Source of the DNA: Adhaeribacter aerolatus
GTDB lineage: Bacteria > Bacteroidota > Bacteroidia > Cytophagales > Hymenobacteraceae
Direction of reading: 5' to 3'
DNA length: 64,000 nt
NCBI RefSeq assembly: GCF_007991635.1
Contig: NZ_BJYS01000029.1
Coordinates: forward strand, 1-64,000
Shown here: positions 1 to 8,751 of the stretch, piece after piece
Numbering within the stretch: the stretch's first letter is position 1
Layout of the letters: the number at the start of each line of letters is the position of its first letter
Notes under the pieces: generated by a model
What the model saw: the letters and a program-made list of their open reading frames with translations, nothing else
Told to the model about the DNA's origin: nothing
Databases searched by the model: none
Translations under genes and position numbers: made by a program

Positions 1-201
1 CAAACCAGTACACAAAGGTAAACCCGCTAAATAGTAATTCTAATAATTAATTTGGTGAAGCACTAGGCAGACTAAAAACAACCTTAATTTAGAACTAATG
101 CTTGGCCAGATTTTCTATGAAATATTCTTTAAGGTAGATAATATTATTTGTTTTGGTAGAAGTTTGCCATTGCGGGAGAATGGTTTGTAGCCGCAGCTAT
201 G

Positions 202-1302
202 TTATATTTTAACCCGCTGACCCGAAGCCGCCGATTTGTAAATAGCTTCTACTATTCTTATATCCCGCAGACCTTCTTCGCCGGGAACCAGCAACGGTTT
301 ATTTTGCATAATTGCTAGCGCATCATCGTCCATTTGTTTAGCCTGTTGCCAGGGTACTTCGTAAGGGTGGTTTATTTCGCCGAGCGGACTGGTGCCTTTT
401 ACGCCGGCGTAAGCTTGGTAAGGCGCGATTTTAATTTCACCTTTCTGGCAATTAATATTCAGGAAGTTTACGTTTTCGGCAAAGCTCGTTTTGATATCGC
501 CGCGTACGCCACCGGGGAATTCCAGCGTTGCTACCGTGGTTTCGTCGAGGCCATTTTTGTAAATCTCCGGCCGGGTAGTAGATGTTTTGGCCGAAATTAC
601 TGCTATCGGTTCCATGGCGGCACCCATGCGGGCGCCCTGAATAGCATAAACGCCCATATCGTACAGCACCCCGCCGCCCATGGCCTTATCTTGCTTCCAG
701 TGATTGGTTCGGCCTTCGCGGTAACCGGCGGCACAGCTTACGCTCTGCACATTGCCCAATAGTTTTTTCTGCACAATGCGGCGGTATTCCTGGGTGTTGG
801 GCTCGTGCTGTAGCCGGTAACCTATGGCTAAGGTTTTCTTGTTTTTGCGGCAGGCATCAATCATGGCCTGGCATTCCTGCACCGTTATGGCCATGGGTTT
901 TTCGCACCATACGTGTTTGCCGGCGTTGGCGGCTCTTACCACATATTCGCGGTGCATAGATGGCGGCAGTACCACGTACACCACGTCTATATCGGGGTTA
1001 TTCGCAATCTGTTCGAAGTTCTGGTAGTTGTAAATATTCTTTTCCGGAATATTGTACTTTTTCTGCCAGGCTTCGGCTTTAGACGGCGTACCGGTTACAA
1101 TACCCGCTAAGTAGCAGTTCTTGGTTTGCTGCAAAGCCGGAGCCAGCAAATCGGTGCTGTAATAACCCAAACCTATCAAGGCCACACCTAAGCGGGTTTT
1201 CTGTGGTAAAGTAGCTGATAAAAGTGTGTGGGGTGAGAAGAGTGCAGCGGCGCTGCCCAAAGCCAGGGTTTTAAGAATATCGCGGCGAGAAGTTATATGC
1301 AT
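202..1302 (-). CDS. Gfo/Idh/MocA family oxidoreductase, Tat-exported
   Basis: A 366-residue NAD(P)-dependent oxidoreductase of the glucose-fructose oxidoreductase/inositol dehydrogenase family. The N-terminus carries a twin-arginine signal (SRRDILK, residues 5-11) followed by a hydrophobic stretch, so the enzyme should be folded with cofactor and exported by Tat. The Rossmann dinucleotide motif GLGYYS is at 44-49 and the family signature EKPMA, with the conserved lysine, at 134-138. The C-terminal half is the alpha/beta substrate domain. Family members oxidise or reduce sugars and sugar derivatives; the substrate cannot be read from the sequence. The gene stands alone, with long AT-rich spacers on both sides. 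The start gives a complete Tat signal and is convincing. Confidence 0.92.
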   Translation of the reverse strand: MHITSRRDILKTLALGSAAALFSPHTLLSATLPQKTRLGVALIGLGYYSTDLLAPALQQTKNCYLAGIVTGTPSKAEAWQKKYNIPEKNIYNYQNFEQIANNPDIDVVYVVLPPSMHREYVVRAANAGKHVWCEKPMAITVQECQAMIDACRKNKKTLAIGYRLQHEPNTQEYRRIVQKKLLGNVQSVSCAAGYREGRTNHWKQDKAMGGGVLYDMGVYAIQGARMGAAMEPIAVISAKTSTTRPEIYKNGLDETTVATLEFPGGVRGDIKTSFAENVNFLNINCQKGEIKIAPYQAYAGVKGTSPLGEINHPYEVPWQQAKQMDDDALAIMQNKPLLVPGEEGLRDIRIVEAIYKSAASGQRVKI

Positions 1303-1675
1303 AGTTGCTGGGTTTAGGTGTTAATAGGGTATTTAATATTTATTTAGCCTTTAAGAAAAATTATTGTATTTACTTTCGAACGAACTCCTGAGCTCAATTT
1401 AAATAATTTTGGTTTAGCTCGGCTCTAAAATAATATAAAAAGTCATCAGGAAATATTCTTAATTAATTTCGTCTGTTCTCTTTTTAGGCTAGTTAATCTA
1501 CGAACCTTCTGGAATAAGTTATAATAATTCGTTGCTTGTCTCCTAATTGTATTACACATTTAGGCACTTACTGTAGAATTAATACCATTGCCGCCTAATA
1601 TTAGATAAATCAGCTACAATGCCCGTCAATAATTTATTGCTTTTGCCTGATTTAATGAGATATATTTAAAGAAGC
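1303..1675. other. AT-rich intergenic spacer, nothing recognised
   Basis: About 370 bases between two minus-strand genes. It is AT-rich with stops in all frames; no hairpin with a T-run, repeat or small gene was recognised. It should include the promoter of the oxidoreductase gene, but no clear TAnnTTTG box was found. Confidence 0.5.
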
Positions 1676-2587
1676 TTAGTGCGCCTGATTTCTGGCGCGA
1701 CTTACTTTTTTCTTCGGCGAGGTAAATATTTTTTGTACCAGGGGCTGTAACAGATACTCTTTAATTTTATCGGCAAAAAGTGCGGCTAGGCTAACCAGGA
1801 GCCAGCCAATAATTTTACCCGCCGACCAATCTTTTACTATTTGCCCAATGGCATTGTTGTAAAACGGATGTAGTAGCCGGAAATTTATTGTAGTCGTATG
1901 AATTTCTTCATCGTTTATGGCTAAGGGCTGAATTTGTGCTGGGTCGAAGGTAAATAATTCATTATCTTCTGCATCGAGTATACTTTGGGGCGTGGTAGGC
2001 GGATAAGTAGCTAACACCCGGCCGCGACGGGCTAACAGCTTAATTTCTGAGTTATTCGAAGGAATATAATCCAGGCCCATGCCGTAAGCCGTGTTGGCGG
2101 CTCCGTTTACCGCCCTAATATTTTTCCATTGTTGGGTGCTTTTATTCAGTACCACACTATCGGGAGTGTAGAGTAGCGGTACGGCAATATTTTTGGTTTT
2201 TTGCAGCAGGCTAATGCGGTAAGGAATTTCTTTAATTTTCTTTAAAGTTATTTTGCCGGCCGCAGCCCTATCTTGGCGCCAGCCTAAAGTGCCCATGTGT
2301 TTCAGGTAAGCGCTATCGGTTATGCCGCCGTACAAATCTTTGGCTACCAGCGTATCTAAATCTGATTTTAAGAAAGTGATAGATTCTTTCAGCAGGATGG
2401 TGGTATCTTTTAGCTGGATTAAAGCGCGGTAATCGCCGGTAAGCATTAGCGGCGGGAACTTATTCTTATTAGCAGTAATAATATTAGGGGTTTTATCCTT
2501 TTCGGCGCGCGACATAAATAGGTAAAACATGGCAACCAAGGTTAAAGTGGTTACCAGCACCCATCGAAATAGCAGCAGCAGTTTCAT
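1676..2587 (-). CDS. hypothetical membrane protein with N- and C-terminal hydrophobic segments
   Basis: A 303-residue protein that I do not recognise. A hydrophobic segment at about residues 5-25 would anchor it or act as a signal. A second hydrophobic stretch lies near 259-280 (IIGWLLVSLAALFADKI), followed by a basic tail (SPKKKVSRARNQ). The roughly 230 residues between are soluble and mixed alpha/beta in character, so the likely layout is a periplasmic domain held by a helix at each end. No catalytic motif is visible. The gene lies in the same orientation as the TPR protein 233 bases upstream, but the gap leaves co-transcription uncertain. Confidence 0.75.
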   Translation of the reverse strand: MKLLLLFRWVLVTTLTLVAMFYLFMSRAEKDKTPNIITANKNKFPPLMLTGDYRALIQLKDTTILLKESITFLKSDLDTLVAKDLYGGITDSAYLKHMGTLGWRQDRAAAGKITLKKIKEIPYRISLLQKTKNIAVPLLYTPDSVVLNKSTQQWKNIRAVNGAANTAYGMGLDYIPSNNSEIKLLARRGRVLATYPPTTPQSILDAEDNELFTFDPAQIQPLAINDEEIHTTTINFRLLHPFYNNAIGQIVKDWSAGKIIGWLLVSLAALFADKIKEYLLQPLVQKIFTSPKKKVSRARNQAH

Positions 2588-2820
2588 AAACCAAAGGATT
2601 AAATACCTTACAAACCTTGGTCTGGACAGAACACCTCCGGCTAACTTTGTTCAGATTCCGGATGCTTTGTACACGGTAATGGAAGTTAATAAAAAATGGG
2701 CTGAATTGCAATAACGTTCTAAGGGAAGCTTGCTGGTTAAGTTTTTAGGAAGCCAGATAGTTGCCTATGCAGGAGAAGGAACGGACGGTGGTACTTAATT
2801 TATTTAGAATGGCTGGTTTG

Positions 2821-3945
2821 CTACCGGGAAGGAGATAATCGTTTTCTGGCAGCTTCGCTGCGGTTAGTAATACTAGTGCCAGCATTCGGATATTTTTCTC
2901 GTAGGGTTAACCAGACATTCAGCGCATCTTCCTGGCGACCGGCAGCCTCTAAAAGCGTGGCATAACAGGCATCGCGCGATAATTCTCTTCCCTGATTAAA
3001 ATCCGATGCATAAAACAACAGCCTGAAAAGCTGGATTTGCTCATTGGCTGGTACTACTGCTAAAAATTTCCGGAAACGAGAGTCTTCCCAATCGCACGAG
3101 AAATAATAAATGCTGTAGAGCTGATTCCGAATTTTATCATCTATGGGCTCATTATTTTTCCGCATATCGTTTACCACCCGAAGAAATTCTGCTTCGTTTT
3201 CATCAGAACGGGCATTTAGCAGGGCTGCTATCTGAATGTTCCGTACATACTCCCGCTTTCGGCCAGCAGCAAGAGCTGCCCGAAAGTGCGGTTTAGCTTC
3301 AGCCAGTTCTCCTCCATGCCACATCAGCCAGTGGGCCCAATACACATGCGCGTACGGGTTACTGGGGTCTATTTGTAGAGCTTGTTGATATACTGGTTTC
3401 GGGTCAGGAGCCGCTGAACTATCGCGGCTTTTCAGGAAGTAAGCCCAACCAATATGTGCCAGTAAATCTGCTTGCCGGGTACCTTTGACATTTGCCACAC
3501 CCCGGTTTAAAACGAAAATCAATTTATCAACTATGTCAGAAAAGGTTTGCCCTTGTGAAACACGAATACGCTGCAACCATAACAAAGCCAGGTCTTCTTG
3601 TGCTTCGCGTAAGCGTCGCCGGTCTTTGCTTAATCGGCTAAATACCTTCGACGTTAAGTTGTTTTCATCTGCTTTTTCTAGTGCTTGTTCCAGGCTAGTC
3701 CAGGCGGCCGGGTAGTCTCCTGCATTTTGTTGCATTTTGCCAACCTGGTATAACTCTTCAATCTGCCGCTGCCGCTCCCCGTAGTCAGAGATGAGTAAAG
3801 TCGCTTGTCTGATGGCAAAGATGAGCGATAGCAGTGCGGTAATGCCGCCAATCCATTTCAACCAAGGGAATGATGTTTCCTGGCCTTGCTCTTTACCTGT
3901 CGAACGGGGAGCCTTATTGGGAATTTTTCTTCTCGCATTCGACAT
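2821..3945 (-). CDS. membrane-anchored tetratricopeptide-repeat protein
   Basis: A 374-residue protein with a basic, proline-rich N-terminus, one transmembrane helix at about residues 28-50, and a long helical region. Spacing typical of TPR helices is visible near 85-120 (QVGKMQQNAGDYPAAWTSLE) and again near 165-225, where lengths and YAHVYWAHWLMWHGG-type stretches suggest stacked repeats. TPR domains scaffold protein-protein contacts; no partner is evident. The start is supported by an AGGAG site about six bases upstream of the ATG, which is unusual for this lineage. The next gene downstream on this strand is a membrane protein of unknown function. Confidence 0.8.
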   Translation of the reverse strand: MSNARRKIPNKAPRSTGKEQGQETSFPWLKWIGGITALLSLIFAIRQATLLISDYGERQRQIEELYQVGKMQQNAGDYPAAWTSLEQALEKADENNLTSKVFSRLSKDRRRLREAQEDLALLWLQRIRVSQGQTFSDIVDKLIFVLNRGVANVKGTRQADLLAHIGWAYFLKSRDSSAAPDPKPVYQQALQIDPSNPYAHVYWAHWLMWHGGELAEAKPHFRAALAAGRKREYVRNIQIAALLNARSDENEAEFLRVVNDMRKNNEPIDDKIRNQLYSIYYFSCDWEDSRFRKFLAVVPANEQIQLFRLLFYASDFNQGRELSRDACYATLLEAAGRQEDALNVWLTLREKYPNAGTSITNRSEAARKRLSPSR

Positions 3946-4090
3946 AGTTACTCCTTTTTGTGCATTCCTATTTATTTATGAAAAGGGTTACAGACATTCC
4001 TTTCAAAGCTGCCAGAATAGCAATAATTGGCTGGTTAATACTATTAAATATAATGAAAAATATTATAATTAGCCAGCGCCACTACAACCA

Positions 4091-4118
4091 AAAAAGCAGC
4101 CTTTGGGGGCTGCTTTTC
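4091..4118 (-). terminator. rho-independent terminator after fumarase
   Basis: A hairpin with arms AAAAGCAGCC and GGCTGCTTTT and a short loop, 56 bases beyond the fumarase stop codon. The A-run on the plus strand supplies the U-tract for minus-strand transcripts. Confidence 0.7.
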
Positions 4119-4173
4119 GTATATTACGGGAAGGTTATTCTTTAGAAATAAAGTAGTTATATATATTATCAGT

Positions 4174-5574
4174 TTAATCTTTCAAGCTGCCAATCATATC
4201 TTCCGGCCGTACCCATTGGGTAAACTGTTCGTCGGTAAGTAAGCCTAAATCAATGGCGGCCTGGCGCAGGGTAGTACCTTCTTTGTGAGCTTTTTTTGCA
4301 ATTTTAGCGGCACCATCGTAACCAATGTACGGGTTTAGGGCGGTTACCAGCATCAAAGAGTTTTCTAATTGCCGCTTAATTACATCGTAGTTTGGCTCAA
4401 TGCCTACGGCACAATGCTTGTCAAAAGAATCGCAGGCATCGCCTAACAAACGAGCACTCATCAGCAGGTTGTAAATCATAACGGGTTTAAATACGTTCAG
4501 CTCGAAATGGCCGTTCATGCCACCTACGCTAATGGCTACGTCGTTCCCAATTACTTGGGCGCATACCATGGTCATGGCTTCGGCTTGGGTGGGATTTACT
4601 TTGCCCGGCATAATAGAAGAACCCGGCTCGTTTTCCGGAATAATTATTTCGCCAATACCGGAACGCGGGCCGGAAGCTAATAAGCGGATATCGTTCGCAA
4701 TTTTCATCAGGCTAACCGCCAGTTGTTTTAAAGCACCGGAAGTTTCTACAATAGCATCGTGCGAAGCCAAGGCTTCAAATTTATTTTCGGCGGTGCGCAG
4801 CGGCAAACCCGAGAATTCAGCAATTTTTTGAGCTACCAGTTCGGCATAACCTTTGGGTGTATTTAAACCGGTTCCTACCGCCGAGCCACCCAAAGCCAAT
4901 TCACTTAAATGGTCTAAGGTATTGCGCAGGGCCCGCATGCCGTGGTCGAGTTGCGATACGTAACCCGATAATTCCTGACCCAAGGTAAGGGGCGTAGCAT
5001 CCATTAAGTGAGTGCGGCCAATTTTTACCACGTTCATGTATTCTTGCGATTTCTGGTGCAGCGTGTCGCGCAGCTTTTGTACCATCGGCAGCGTGTGGTC
5101 GGCTACTATTTTATAACCGGCAATGTGCATGGCGGTCGGGAACGTATCGTTCGACGACTGCGATTTATTTACATCATCGTTCGGGTGAATTTGTTTTTTC
5201 TCGTCCAGTAAGTTGCCGCCCAGCAATACGTGCGCCCGGTTCGCTACTACTTCGTTTACGTTCATGTTGCTTTGCGTGCCCGAACCGGTTTGCCACACTA
5301 CCAACGGAAATTCTTCGTCGAGGTCGCCGGCCAATATTTCGTCGCATACACGGGAGATAATATCGGCTTTTTCGCGGGGCAGCACGCCTAACTCCGTATT
5401 GGCATATGCGGCCGATTTTTTAAGAATAGCAAATGCCTGAATTACTTCTTTGGGCATTAACTGGCCGCCAATGGTAAAGTTTTCTTTTGAGCGCTGGGTT
5501 TGAGCGCCCCAATATTTATCGGCCGGTACATTTACCGGTCCCATTGTATCTTTTTCGATGCGGAAATTACTCAT
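4174..5574 (-). CDS. fumC: class II fumarate hydratase
   Basis: A 466-residue class II fumarase, which interconverts fumarate and L-malate in the TCA cycle as a cytoplasmic homotetramer. The fumarase/aspartase signature [11 protein letters not shown] is at 318-328. [10 protein letters not shown] (96-105) and [10 protein letters not shown] (186-195) are the other two conserved regions that build the shared active site. The length is standard for FumC and the start ([14 protein letters not shown]) matches the family. Aspartase and argininosuccinate lyase share the fold, but the [11 protein letters not shown] form and overall pattern favour fumarase. The gene is monocistronic, with a terminator downstream and a 507-base spacer holding a dispersed repeat upstream. 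Confidence 0.97.
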   Translation of the reverse strand: MSNFRIEKDTMGPVNVPADKYWGAQTQRSKENFTIGGQLMPKEVIQAFAILKKSAAYANTELGVLPREKADIISRVCDEILAGDLDEEFPLVVWQTGSGTQSNMNVNEVVANRAHVLLGGNLLDEKKQIHPNDDVNKSQSSNDTFPTAMHIAGYKIVADHTLPMVQKLRDTLHQKSQEYMNVVKIGRTHLMDATPLTLGQELSGYVSQLDHGMRALRNTLDHLSELALGGSAVGTGLNTPKGYAELVAQKIAEFSGLPLRTAENKFEALASHDAIVETSGALKQLAVSLMKIANDIRLLASGPRSGIGEIIIPENEPGSSIMPGKVNPTQAEAMTMVCAQVIGNDVAISVGGMNGHFELNVFKPVMIYNLLMSARLLGDACDSFDKHCAVGIEPNYDVIKRQLENSLMLVTALNPYIGYDGAAKIAKKAHKEGTTLRQAAIDLGLLTDEQFTQWVRPEDMIGSLKD

Positions 5575-5710
5575 AGTAGTGGATGTTTTATGTTTAAAAA
5601 CCGGCTGCGAAATTAAGGAATATAATTTATAACTTGTATTACGTAAAATAATTTAGCGGTCTGGCGGCTGTGCCTCCTATTAACTTCCTATAGAGAAAAG
5701 GTTAGCTATT

Positions 5711-5904
5711 GTTTCTCTTTTGAAAGATTACATCTTTCAATGCGCAAGTGCTAATTGTTAGTAACTGTCTAAGTTTGCTCCAGGCCGCGGCGCCCCGTTT
5801 GGTCATTCGGGCTGCTCATCTTTCCTTTGCTCGTACCTCGCAATGCTGCGCACCGGAAACCTGAAAGGCCCTCATCGCCCAAACTGATGTCAGATGCCAG
5901 TAGC
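5711..5904 (+). repeat. dispersed repeat of about 200 bp, copy 1 of 3
   Basis: This stretch is clearly related to 9771-9964 in the same orientation and to 10117-10318 in reverse. Shared landmarks in order: a small stem TTGAAAGAT...ATCTTTCAA, GTGCTAA, TAAGTTTGCTCCAGGCCGC, CGTTTGGTCATTCGGGCTGC, ATCTTTCCTTTGCTCGTACC, CACCGGAAACCTGAAAGGCC and CTCATCGCCCAAACT. It is richer in GC than the surrounding spacer. It shows no transposase and no long ORF, so a non-autonomous mobile repeat or a structured RNA are both possible. Confidence 0.8.
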
Positions 5905-5978
5905 TGCTGTTTTTTCAATCTTAAAAGAACAGCGAAATTAGGGTTAGTTTCTTGCCTATTTATTCAGGACCTGAATTG

Positions 5979-5998
5979 CCTCCGGCTTTAGCCGGAGG
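5979..5998. other. short perfect hairpin
   Basis: CCTCCGGC and GCCGGAGG form an 8-bp perfect stem with a TTTA loop. No T-run follows, so it is not a standard terminator. Confidence 0.45.
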
Positions 5999-6019
5999 AT
6001 TACTTGCAGTTAAGAATAA

Positions 6020-6059
6020 AGCCGTTCCGCCAGAATAAGTGATTGCTGACGAAACGGCT
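6020..6059 (-). terminator. terminator-like hairpin after the 193-residue lipoprotein gene
   Basis: Arms AGCCGTTCCG and CGAAACGGCT, nearly complementary, lie 22 bases past the stop codon, followed in the transcript direction by a U-rich stretch. Confidence 0.55.
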
Positions 6060-6081
6060 AATAATATTTAAATTCAGAATG

Positions 6082-6663
6082 TTAAACGTAGTTCAGAATG
6101 AGCAGTACTAAACCCACCAGTAATATCAGCACACCCAGGGTATAAAATAAAGAGCCCAGGAACGATCCAAATACGGCCACAATTAAACCGATTAAAATTA
6201 AAGCAATGGCATTGCGGTTAGATACCGGTCCGGCAGCGCTTTCGGCCTTTTGGCTTTGGTTGCTGAGCTTTTTGGCTTGCTTTTGTATTTTGTGCAGCAT
6301 TACTTTTTGGGCCAGCGTTAATTTCTGAGTTGTTTTAACCTCAGCGGTAGCCGAAGTAGCTGCTTTTGAATGGGCTATTTTAGCAAGTGTGGGTTGCGCC
6401 TTTTCTGTTAAGGCAACTATTTCGGGTAGTGTCACAGCTTGCTCAGGCGCTGTGCTGGCCGTTAAAACAGTATTTTCGGTTACTGGAGTTTCTGTTGTGG
6501 TTGGCGTAATATTTACATCCGCTGACGGTTGTTTTTTAACATAAGCAGGTGATGCTGGGGTAAAAGAGAAATGCTGCTTGTGGCTGGAGCACGAGCTAAA
6601 GAACAGCATCGAAGTAAAAATCAGCAGCGCAAATAAAGAGGAAACGTTTGTAAATTTTTTCAT
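6082..6663 (-). CDS. small lipoprotein with C-terminal membrane segments
   Basis: A 193-residue protein of unknown function. It begins with a lipoprotein signal peptide (lipobox FFSSC, cysteine near residue 25), followed by about 100 residues rich in Thr, Ala, Pro and Lys that look disordered. The C-terminal 45 residues form one or two strongly hydrophobic segments (AIALILIGLIVAVFGSFLGS, then FYTLGVLILLVGLVLLILNY). Similar low-complexity lipoproteins with a C-terminal hydrophobic hairpin are common in Bacteroidota and uncharacterised. It has its own terminator and appears monocistronic. Confidence 0.8.
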   Translation of the reverse strand: MKKFTNVSSLFALLIFTSMLFFSSCSSHKQHFSFTPASPAYVKKQPSADVNITPTTTETPVTENTVLTASTAPEQAVTLPEIVALTEKAQPTLAKIAHSKAATSATAEVKTTQKLTLAQKVMLHKIQKQAKKLSNQSQKAESAAGPVSNRNAIALILIGLIVAVFGSFLGSLFYTLGVLILLVGLVLLILNYV

Positions 6664-6857
6664 AGTGTTCAGACTTGATAAAACAAATTAAATACGGATA
6701 CCCCACATACGCAAAAAAAGATACCCCGTAGGTTAGATAAATACAATCTTTTGTATCCAGGTTGAAAAAATACTTAAATATTCCGCAAGAAGTAACCCCA
6801 ACGCCAGGCAAAAGGTACTATATAAGCTGTTTTGGTTTTACCTGAAAGTGGGATGAT

Positions 6858-8306
6858 ATGAAAAAGATACAAATCAGAAGTTGGCAAATCAAAGTTTATT
6901 TTCTTCTAATATTTTGTTTTTGCATCGGCTGTAACCAGCCGATAAAGCAAGAGAGCGCAAAACCGGAAAATATTGCCGGAGTACCGGAAAATACGCCGGT
7001 AACTTTGGTTAGTGAGGCTAGCCAGGATAAGCCGGTTCGATTAAAAATTCCGAATTATCCCCTCCGCAACGAAAAAGATTTAAATATACTCCTGAACCAG
7101 ATTGGCAGCGCCAAAGTGGTGTTACTGGGCGAAGCTTCGCACGGTACTTCGGAATATTATACCTGGCGGGCCGCCATCTCTAAGCGCCTGATTCAGGAAA
7201 AAGGCTTTGACTTTATAGCGGTAGAAGGCGAATGGGCGGATTCATATCGGGTAAATAATTTTATAAAAGGCCCTAAGAAAGACAGTGCGGCTGTAGTGAA
7301 GCTACTGGAACAATATAATAGGTGGCCAACCTGGATGTGGGGCAATTACGAAGTCGCCTCTCTGGTACAATGGCTGAATAATTATAATCAGCAAAAATCT
7401 GCGGGGGAGAAAGCGGGGTTCTTTGGGCTGGATGTGTATTGCTTGTGGGAGTCGATGACCGAAATGATGCCCTATTTACAGAAGGCTGATGCTGCCACTT
7501 TAAAAGCTGCCCGCCAGGCACATAAATGTTTTCAGCCTTATAGCGCCGATGCCCAGGAATACGCCATAGCCGTAGCCAATGCCGAGGCTAATTGCCGGGC
7601 CGAAACTAACCGGCTGCTACAGGCCGTCCGGAAAATGGGTGACGGCCAGAAAAACGAAGCCCATTTCGTAGCCGAGCAAAATGCCTTGGTTGCGGTAAAC
7701 GGCGAACGCTATTATCGCACCATGGCCAGCGGTCAGGAGTCCTGGAATATCCGGGATAACCACATGGCCGAAACGCTAAAAAGATTGCTGGATTTTCATG
7801 GGCCTGATGCCAAAGCTATTATTTGGGAGCATAACACCCACGTTGGCGATGCCCGTTACACCGATATGGCCCGCGAAGGCTTGATAAACGTTGGTCAACT
7901 GGCCCGGAAAGAGTATGGCGCTGAAAATGTATTTATTGTGGGTTTTGGCTCTTACCAAGGTTCTGTAATTGCAGCTGACCGCTGGGGTGCCCCGCTGGAA
8001 AAGATGGAAGTACCGCCGGCTCCGGCCGGAAGCTGGGAAGGTATCTTGCATCAGCTTGGCCCAACCAACAAAATAATATTATCAAAAGCCATCCGCGACG
8101 AAAAGAACCTGAAAAAACCGATTGGTCACCGGGCTATTGGCGTGGTGTATGATCCGCGCCGCGAGCAGTACGGCAACTACGTGCCCTCGGTAATGCCGAA
8201 GCGCTACGATGCGTTTTTATTTATAGACCAAACCCATGCTTTGCACCCACTGGGTACGCTGGTTAAAGGCAATGAGCCCCCGGATTTGTATCCGTGGGGC
8301 ACGTAG
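6858..8306 (+). CDS. erythromycin esterase family lipoprotein
   Basis: A 482-residue member of the erythromycin esterase (EreA/EreB-like) superfamily. The lipobox ends at Cys25 (CFCIGC), so the mature protein should be a lipoprotein. The family core is present: LGEASHGTSEYY (90-101, with the catalytic-type histidine at 95), VEGEWADSY (122-130), GLDVY (190-194), RDNHMAE (299-305) and WEHNTHVGD (323-331). In EreB, matching His and Glu residues hydrolyse the macrolide lactone. Many environmental homologues hydrolyse other substrates, so resistance cannot be assumed. A hairpin with a T-run just past the stop serves as its terminator. The convergent SemiSWEET gene ends 13 bases downstream. Confidence 0.88.
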   Translation: MKKIQIRSWQIKVYFLLIFCFCIGCNQPIKQESAKPENIAGVPENTPVTLVSEASQDKPVRLKIPNYPLRNEKDLNILLNQIGSAKVVLLGEASHGTSEYYTWRAAISKRLIQEKGFDFIAVEGEWADSYRVNNFIKGPKKDSAAVVKLLEQYNRWPTWMWGNYEVASLVQWLNNYNQQKSAGEKAGFFGLDVYCLWESMTEMMPYLQKADAATLKAARQAHKCFQPYSADAQEYAIAVANAEANCRAETNRLLQAVRKMGDGQKNEAHFVAEQNALVAVNGERYYRTMASGQESWNIRDNHMAETLKRLLDFHGPDAKAIIWEHNTHVGDARYTDMAREGLINVGQLARKEYGAENVFIVGFGSYQGSVIAADRWGAPLEKMEVPPAPAGSWEGILHQLGPTNKIILSKAIRDEKNLKKPIGHRAIGVVYDPRREQYGNYVPSVMPKRYDAFLFIDQTHALHPLGTLVKGNEPPDLYPWGT

Positions 8307-8319
8307 GGGGCAATAATCA

Positions 8320-8604
8320 TCAGGCTGGAACAGTGGCTGTTCCGGCTTTATTTTTGTACTTCAGTTTAAAGAAAAGCATTAACGCATGGAAAGCCAAGGC
8401 GATGGCATTGGTAATAATAATGGGCACATCCGATTTAATGATGCCATACGTGAGCCACATACTCATACCAACCACGTAAAGCAGAAACATTTTCAGCGAA
8501 ATATTCTCTACTTCTTTCGTTTTCCAGGTTTTAATTAACTGCGGTACGGCCGCCAGAGATGTACAAGCCCCCGCCACTAATCCTAAAATTTGTATCATAT
8601 CCAT
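8320..8604 (-). CDS. SemiSWEET-type sugar transporter
   Basis: A small integral membrane protein of the SemiSWEET/PQ-loop family. It has three predicted helices, and two copies would form one sugar channel. The family PQ motif lies in SLAAVPQLIKTWKTKEVENI, between helix 1 and helix 2; helices 2 and 3 follow (FLLYVVGMSMWLTYGI and ITNAIALAFHALMLFF). The open frame extends upstream to an ATG at 8652. I chose the ATG at 8604 (MDMIQILGL) because it gives about 94 residues, the usual family size, and the upstream 16 residues look non-coding. Bacterial SemiSWEETs move mono- or disaccharides down their gradient; the substrate here is unknown. Confidence 0.88.
   Translation of the reverse strand: MDMIQILGLVAGACTSLAAVPQLIKTWKTKEVENISLKMFLLYVVGMSMWLTYGIIKSDVPIIITNAIALAFHALMLFFKLKYKNKAGTATVPA
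8324..8356 (+). terminator. terminator between convergent esterase and SemiSWEET genes
   Basis: GCTGGAACA and TGTTCCGGC pair around a short loop and are followed by TTTATTTTTG. The hairpin overlaps the last codons of the SemiSWEET gene on the other strand. Confidence 0.6.
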
Positions 8605-8716
8605 AGGGCCTACTATACGCAACTTTAACCCGGAGTTTTTCGAATTTCCCACAATTCTGCATCCGCATAAACCACAATAATTAAATTAAATGTAGCGGTA
8701 AACAAGACAGGAATAG

Positions 8717-8724
8717 TAAGTTTG
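8717..8724 (+). promoter_or_regulatory. possible Bacteroidota -7 box upstream of EamA transporter
   Basis: TAAGTTTG matches the Bacteroidota TAnnTTTG consensus, 27 bases before the ATG. No convincing TTG box is seen at the expected -33 spacing, so support is partial. Confidence 0.35.
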
Positions 8725-8751
8725 CGATTATAATATTTCAGATTAAATTTT

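Larger units (their letters stand above)
5575..6081. other. intergenic region holding a dispersed repeat and two hairpins
   Basis: Five hundred bases between fumarase and a lipoprotein gene, both on the minus strand. No gene was found. It contains copy 1 of the dispersed repeat (about 5711-5904), an 8-bp perfect hairpin (5979-5998) and the terminator of the lipoprotein gene (6020-6059). Confidence 0.6.

Noticed and set aside
2529-2714. Small plus-strand ORF ending FVQIPDALYTVMEVNKKWAELQ
   Set aside because: The C-terminal part looks coding-like, but most of the frame overlaps the minus-strand membrane protein gene and there is no own start or homologue that I recognise.
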